Source: JADJPO01 sp963825645
Lineage (GTDB): Bacteria; Actinomycetota; Actinomycetes; Actinomycetales; Kineosporiaceae
Length of the DNA: 64,000 nucleotides
Direction of reading: 5' to 3'
NCBI GenBank assembly: GCA_963825645.1
Contig: CAWGTT010000002.1
Location: 620,001-684,000 of the forward strand
The notes beneath the pieces were generated by a model that saw only the letters and a list, made by a program, of their open reading frames with translations, searched no databases and was not told where the DNA came from. Position numbers and translations under genes: made by a program. This document shows positions 60,513 to 64,000 of the stretch, one piece after another. The first letter of the stretch is position 1, and each line of letters opens with the position of its first letter.

Positions 60513-61187
60513 ATGCAGGTGGAGATCAGCGCAGGTCCGTCGTTCGCGTTCGGAGAGGTCACGTTGCCGCCGGGTGGGGCGGTGCGGGTCGAGGCGGGGG
60601 CCATGGCGATGACCCGGGGCGACGTGCAGATGGCAACCAGCACGCGGGGCGGGTTCATGAAGGGACTGCGCCGCTCGCTGGGTGGTGAGAGCTTCTTCGT
60701 CAACGACTTCACCTCCACATCAGGTGGGCTGGTGGCGGTGGCCGCCGCGTTGCCGGGGGACATGACCAAGGCCACTCTGGGTGGGGACGCAGCGGTGCTG
60801 GTGCAGTCCGGGTCGTGGATCGCCTCCGACCCGTCGGTGGACGTCGACGCGAAGTGGGGCGGCGGACGGACCTTCTTCAGCGGCGAGGGCCTGGTCCTGC
60901 TGCGGTGCACCGGACAGGGCGAGATGCTGATGTCGGCCTACGGCGCCATCCGCCCCTACACACTGGAACACGGCGAGACGATGACGCTGGACACCGGGCA
61001 CGTGGTGGCCTTCGACGAGTCGGTTCAGTACGCCGTCCGCAAGGCCGGCAGTTGGAAGTCCACCCTGCTGGGCGGGGAGGGCCTGGTCACTGACTTCACC
61101 GGTCCCGGCCGGGTGTGGTTACAGACCCGAAGCAGCGCGGACCTGGTCTCCTGGATCGCCGAACGCCTGCCCAAGTCCCGCGACTGA
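60513..61187 (+). CDS. AIM24 / TIGR00266 family protein
   Basis: 224 residues. The family has a repeated beta-barrel-like fold: VEISAGPSFAFGEVTLPPGG, VEAGAMAMTRGDVQMATST, GGESFFVNDFTS, VLVQSGSWIASDPSV, GEMLMSAYGAIRPYTLEHGE and VVAFDESVQYAVRKAG. Members occur across bacteria and as mitochondrial AIM24 in yeast. The bacterial role is unknown; some are linked to membrane or biofilm phenotypes. It is monocistronic behind the 14-bp tandem array. Confidence 0.9.
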   Translation: MQVEISAGPSFAFGEVTLPPGGAVRVEAGAMAMTRGDVQMATSTRGGFMKGLRRSLGGESFFVNDFTSTSGGLVAVAAALPGDMTKATLGGDAAVLVQSGSWIASDPSVDVDAKWGGGRTFFSGEGLVLLRCTGQGEMLMSAYGAIRPYTLEHGETMTLDTGHVVAFDESVQYAVRKAGSWKSTLLGGEGLVTDFTGPGRVWLQTRSSADLVSWIAERLPKSRD

Positions 61188-61271
61188 TCGCGCAACACCC
61201 CCTCGGCGAGCGGAGTGCGCCGGGAACCCGGCAGATGTGCCCGGCCATGTGGGATGTGCGAGGCTCACATC

Positions 61272-62012
61272 GTGGCTGCTGCCCGCCGCACAGCTCCGGA
61301 CGCATCCGTTGAACGGTGTCCGGCGGGTCTGGCGCTGGTCGTCGCACTGCTCGTGGCGGTCACTGTGCTCGATCAGTTCCTACCGGGACGCAGTTTCCTC
61401 GTCATCGGCCCGGTGGTGGCTGTCGGTCTGGTCCTGCTGGCTCGGCGCTGTGGGCTGGGGTGGCCTGACCTGGGGCTTGCCCGCAGAACGTGGCGGCGGG
61501 GAGTGCGCTGGGCGCTCGTCGCGTCCGGAGCAGTCGCGGCATCCTACGGCGTCGCGGCCGCCGTTCCCGCCCTACGGCCGGGCTTGCGGGACGTCAGGTA
61601 CCAGTCCACGGCACCGTACGCACTCCTCACAGCCTTCGTCATCATCCCGGTCGGCACCGTGCTGCTGGAGGAGGTCGCCTTCCGTGGGGTGCTATGGGGT
61701 TGGATCCGACGGGACTACGGAACGCGGCCGGCCACGGCATGGTCGTCGGTGCTGTTCGGCCTCTGGCACGTCCTGCCGTCCCTGCAGCTCAACCGGACCA
61801 ACCAGGCGGTCGAGTCGGTAGCCGGAGCTGAGGGGACCGGCCAGGTTCTCGCGGTCATCGCCGCCGTGGTCTTCACCGGACTGTCGGGAGTGCTGCTGTG
61901 CGAGCTGCGTCGGCGCAGCGGAAGCCTCCTTGCGCCGGTCGGCCTGCACTGGGCGGCCAACGGCTTCGGCGTGCTGGCCGTCGCCGCGATCGGGGCACTC
62001 GAGGGGGGTTGA
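61272..62012 (+). CDS. CPBP-family intramembrane metalloprotease
   Basis: 246 residues from GTG 61272 with about eight hydrophobic segments. The three CPBP motifs are clear: EEVAFRG (Glu-Glu-x3-Arg), FGLWHV (Phe-x3-His) and HWAAN (His-x3-Asn). Such proteases (Rce1/Abi family) cut prenylated or membrane proteins; many bacterial ones give immunity to bacteriocins or regulate signalling. It stands between the AIM24-type gene and the membrane hydrolase. Confidence 0.9.
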   Translation: MAAARRTAPDASVERCPAGLALVVALLVAVTVLDQFLPGRSFLVIGPVVAVGLVLLARRCGLGWPDLGLARRTWRRGVRWALVASGAVAASYGVAAAVPALRPGLRDVRYQSTAPYALLTAFVIIPVGTVLLEEVAFRGVLWGWIRRDYGTRPATAWSSVLFGLWHVLPSLQLNRTNQAVESVAGAEGTGQVLAVIAAVVFTGLSGVLLCELRRRSGSLLAPVGLHWAANGFGVLAVAAIGALEGG

Positions 62013-62123
62013 CCCGTCCCTCGCCTCCCGACGGACGCCAAGGACCTCGGGGCCGTCCTCCTGGACGATCACGCGGCATACTCGCCAGCACAACTCCCCG
62101 GACGAGAAGCGAGGGCGAGGATC

Positions 62124-63812
62124 ATGGCATCTGTCGAGCAGCGTGACGTGGCACCCGCACAGGGTGACTCGGGCGCCGGGCGCCGGTGGTTCCGATACAC
62201 GTTGCCCGGCGCCTCGGTGGCGGTCGTGTTCGCGTGCCTGTCCTTCACCCCGTCGCTGCTACCGCGCAGCGGGGTCCTGCAGGGCGCCGTGTGCGGGATC
62301 AGCGGGGCCATCGGCTATGGGCTCGGCGTGCTGGGCGCCTGGGTGTGGCGCGCGTTCGCGGACCGGGACGCACGGCCGGCCAGGCCCGGCGCCTGGCGCG
62401 TCCTGGTCATCGCGGGTGCAATCGCCCTGCTGGTCAGCCTTGCGCTCGGTCTGCGCTGGCAGAGCCAGATCGCCGACGGGATGAGGGTCTCCGGGTGGGG
62501 CGTCACCGACTGGCTGCTGCTACCCGTGGTCGCTGTGGTCCTGTTCGTGCTGATCATCGCAGCCGGCCGCGGCCTGCGCGCCGCGTATCGGTGGACGTCC
62601 CGGAAGTTGAACACGTGGATCGGACCCAAAGCCGCTCGCACAGTGGGCTGGACAGTGGTGGTGGCAGGGACCTACGCAGTGGCCAGCGGCGTGCTCATCG
62701 ACGGGTTCATCTCGGCCGCCGACAAGGCCTTCTCGGTACAGGACACGATCACCACCGAGGGCGTCGTACAGCCCGCTAGCGCCCTGCGGTCCGGCGGGCA
62801 GGGCTCCCTGGTCGCCTGGGACTCGCTCGGGCGGGAGGGGCGCAAGTTCATCGGTGTCGGCCCGTCGGCGAAGGAGATCACCGCCTACACCGGGAGTGCG
62901 GCACAGGAACCGATCCGTGCCTATGCCGGCCTCGGTTCCGGCCCCGATGCCGAGGCCCGGGCTCAGCTCGCCGTCGACGACCTGGCGCGGGCCGGTGGCT
63001 TCGAGCGAGCCTACCTCCTGGTCGCCACGACCACCGGAAGCGGATGGATCGACCCCGCCTCGATCGACACCCTCGAGTACCTGACCGGTGGCGACTCGGC
63101 GACGGTGGGCATGCAGTACTCCTACCTCCCGTCGTGGATCTCGTACCTGGTCGACCAGGCCAAGGCCCGCGAGGCGGGACGGGAGCTCTTCGACGCCGTC
63201 TTCGACCGGTGGTCCGGGCTCGCGCCGGCCGAGCGCCCGAAGCTGCTCGTCTTCGGGGAGAGCCTCGGGTCGTTCGGCGGGGAGACCGCCTTCAGCGGTG
63301 AGTACGACCTGCGCAACCGCACCGCCGGGGCGCTGTTCGCCGGACCACCGAACTTCAACACGCTGTACCGCGAGTTCGTCGACGACAGGGACGCGGGGAG
63401 CACGGAGATCGCCCCCATCTACCGGGCGGGCCGGACCGTCCGGTTCGATGATGATCCGGACCCGGGGGTCACGGTTCCACCTGCGTCCGAACCGTGGGAC
63501 GAGACCCGCGTGCTGTACCTGCAGCACGCGTCCGACCCGATCGTGTGGTGGAGCCCGAGCCTGATCCTGAATCGGCCGGACTGGCTGCGCGAGCCGGCCG
63601 GCCGGGACGTCCTCGACGAGATGGTGTGGATGCCGTTCGTGACGTTCTGGCAGGTGACCGCGGACCTACCGTTCGCCACGGGCGTGCCTGGTGGACACGG
63701 GCACAAATACACCACCGAGTACGTGGACGCGTGGGCGACCGTGCTGCGGACTCCGGGCTGGACCGCTGAGTCGGCGGACCGGCTCCGGAACATCATCCAG
63801 ACCGGGAGCTGA
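62124..63812 (+). CDS. Membrane alpha/beta hydrolase (DUF2319 / Abhydrolase_9 type)
   Basis: 562 residues. Four N-terminal membrane helices (YTLPGASVAVVFACLSFTPSL, ISGAIGYGLGVLGAWVW, VLVIAGAIALLVSLALGL and LLLPVVAVVLFVLIIAAG) precede a C-terminal alpha/beta hydrolase. The nucleophile is in LLVFGESLGSFGGETAF, the acid is Asp in LQHASDPIVWWSPSLIL and the His is in GGHGHKYTTEYVDAW. The family is widespread in mycobacteria and relatives, probably acting on lipids at the membrane surface. It is monocistronic. Confidence 0.9.
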   Translation: MASVEQRDVAPAQGDSGAGRRWFRYTLPGASVAVVFACLSFTPSLLPRSGVLQGAVCGISGAIGYGLGVLGAWVWRAFADRDARPARPGAWRVLVIAGAIALLVSLALGLRWQSQIADGMRVSGWGVTDWLLLPVVAVVLFVLIIAAGRGLRAAYRWTSRKLNTWIGPKAARTVGWTVVVAGTYAVASGVLIDGFISAADKAFSVQDTITTEGVVQPASALRSGGQGSLVAWDSLGREGRKFIGVGPSAKEITAYTGSAAQEPIRAYAGLGSGPDAEARAQLAVDDLARAGGFERAYLLVATTTGSGWIDPASIDTLEYLTGGDSATVGMQYSYLPSWISYLVDQAKAREAGRELFDAVFDRWSGLAPAERPKLLVFGESLGSFGGETAFSGEYDLRNRTAGALFAGPPNFNTLYREFVDDRDAGSTEIAPIYRAGRTVRFDDDPDPGVTVPPASEPWDETRVLYLQHASDPIVWWSPSLILNRPDWLREPAGRDVLDEMVWMPFVTFWQVTADLPFATGVPGGHGHKYTTEYVDAWATVLRTPGWTAESADRLRNIIQTGS

Positions 63813-63818
63813 GCGGGC

Positions 63819-64000
63819 GTGGCCGAGACGATGGGCATGACGCAGCCGTTGCCGTACGGACCCGTCGTGACACGACTGCTGCCGGGGCTGCGCCGCGGTT
63901 TCAGAGTGGTCAACCGAGTCAGCGGCCCCGCGATCAAGCGGGGTTTCGGGCCATTGCTCGGCACTCCCATCTCGGGGCAGATCCTGGTGCTGCGGACGAT
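63819..64000 (+). CDS. Deazaflavin-type nitroreductase family protein, N-terminus (cut by window edge)
   Basis: The frame opens at GTG 63819, 6 bases after the hydrolase stop, and runs off the edge. The visible part has a membrane-facing helix (TRLLPGLRRGFRVVNRVSGP) and GFGPLLGTPISGQILVLRT, the usual start of Ddn-like F420-dependent nitroreductases before the conserved G-x-x-S-G block. Only about 60 residues are seen, so the family is likely but the function unsure. Confidence 0.6.
   Translation, partial: MAETMGMTQPLPYGPVVTRLLPGLRRGFRVVNRVSGPAIKRGFGPLLGTPISGQILVLRT

Overview
The window is GC-rich chromosomal DNA from a filamentous or related actinomycete. The evidence is heavy GTG/ATG start usage with ATGA/TGATG overlaps, a complete conservon-type signalling operon, F420-type oxidoreductases (LLM family, PPOX family and a deazaflavin-type protein at the right edge), a furA-katG pair, a bacterial acyl-CoA-binding protein and an actinobacterial tRNA-Gly relic. 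The species cannot be named from the sequence alone.

The left part (about 1-37 kb) is accessory-like. It holds an IS1380-family element (1458-5096, 4-bp target duplication CTTG) that cut the 3' end off a small gene and was itself invaded by an IS1182-family element. It also holds an IS66-family element (9440-13080, 8-bp target duplication CATGATCC) that carries a group II intron with its maturase, and a truncated IS66 remnant at 25974 sitting in a broken GNAT gene. Between these lie single-gene functions (amidohydrolase, GrpB, SRPBCC and VOC proteins, a MerR-VOC fusion, dienelactone hydrolase, a terpene-cyclase-like toroid protein), a two-component system divergent from a DUF6326 protein and an ABC exporter, and a large secreted metallophosphoesterase containing a tandem duplication. 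The 30-37 kb stretch is rich in relics: a HEPN/MNT pair whose MNT gene carries two nonsense codons, a frameshifted DUF1801 gene, GNAT, TfoX-like and methyltransferase fragments, and two inverted tRNA-Gly-like sequences. A family of GC-rich palindromic repeats (core GGCCGCTCCGCGGC) occupies at least nine intergenic sites in 0-34.2 kb. I saw none in the right-hand half.

The right part (about 37.5-64 kb) is compact and looks like core or stable genome. It contains an F420-type LLM oxidoreductase; a five-gene operon (sensor kinase, roadblock, DUF742, small GTPase, glycine-betaine-type binding lipoprotein); a DMT exporter divergent from a beta-lactamase-fold hydrolase across a 19-bp-arm inverted repeat; a double GNAT protein; an OmpR/EnvZ-type pair; and an acyl-CoA dehydrogenase behind two GTTACTnnnnAGTAAC-type operators. 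Convergent to that gene is furA-katG. A translationally coupled set follows: PlsC-like acyltransferase, GT2 glycosyltransferase, P450, a 51-residue ORF and a membrane acyltransferase. It reads as a glycolipid or carotenoid glycosyl-ester tailoring pathway. The window ends with an AIM24-type protein behind a 14-bp tandem array, a CPBP protease, a membrane alpha/beta hydrolase and the start of a deazaflavin-type oxidoreductase.
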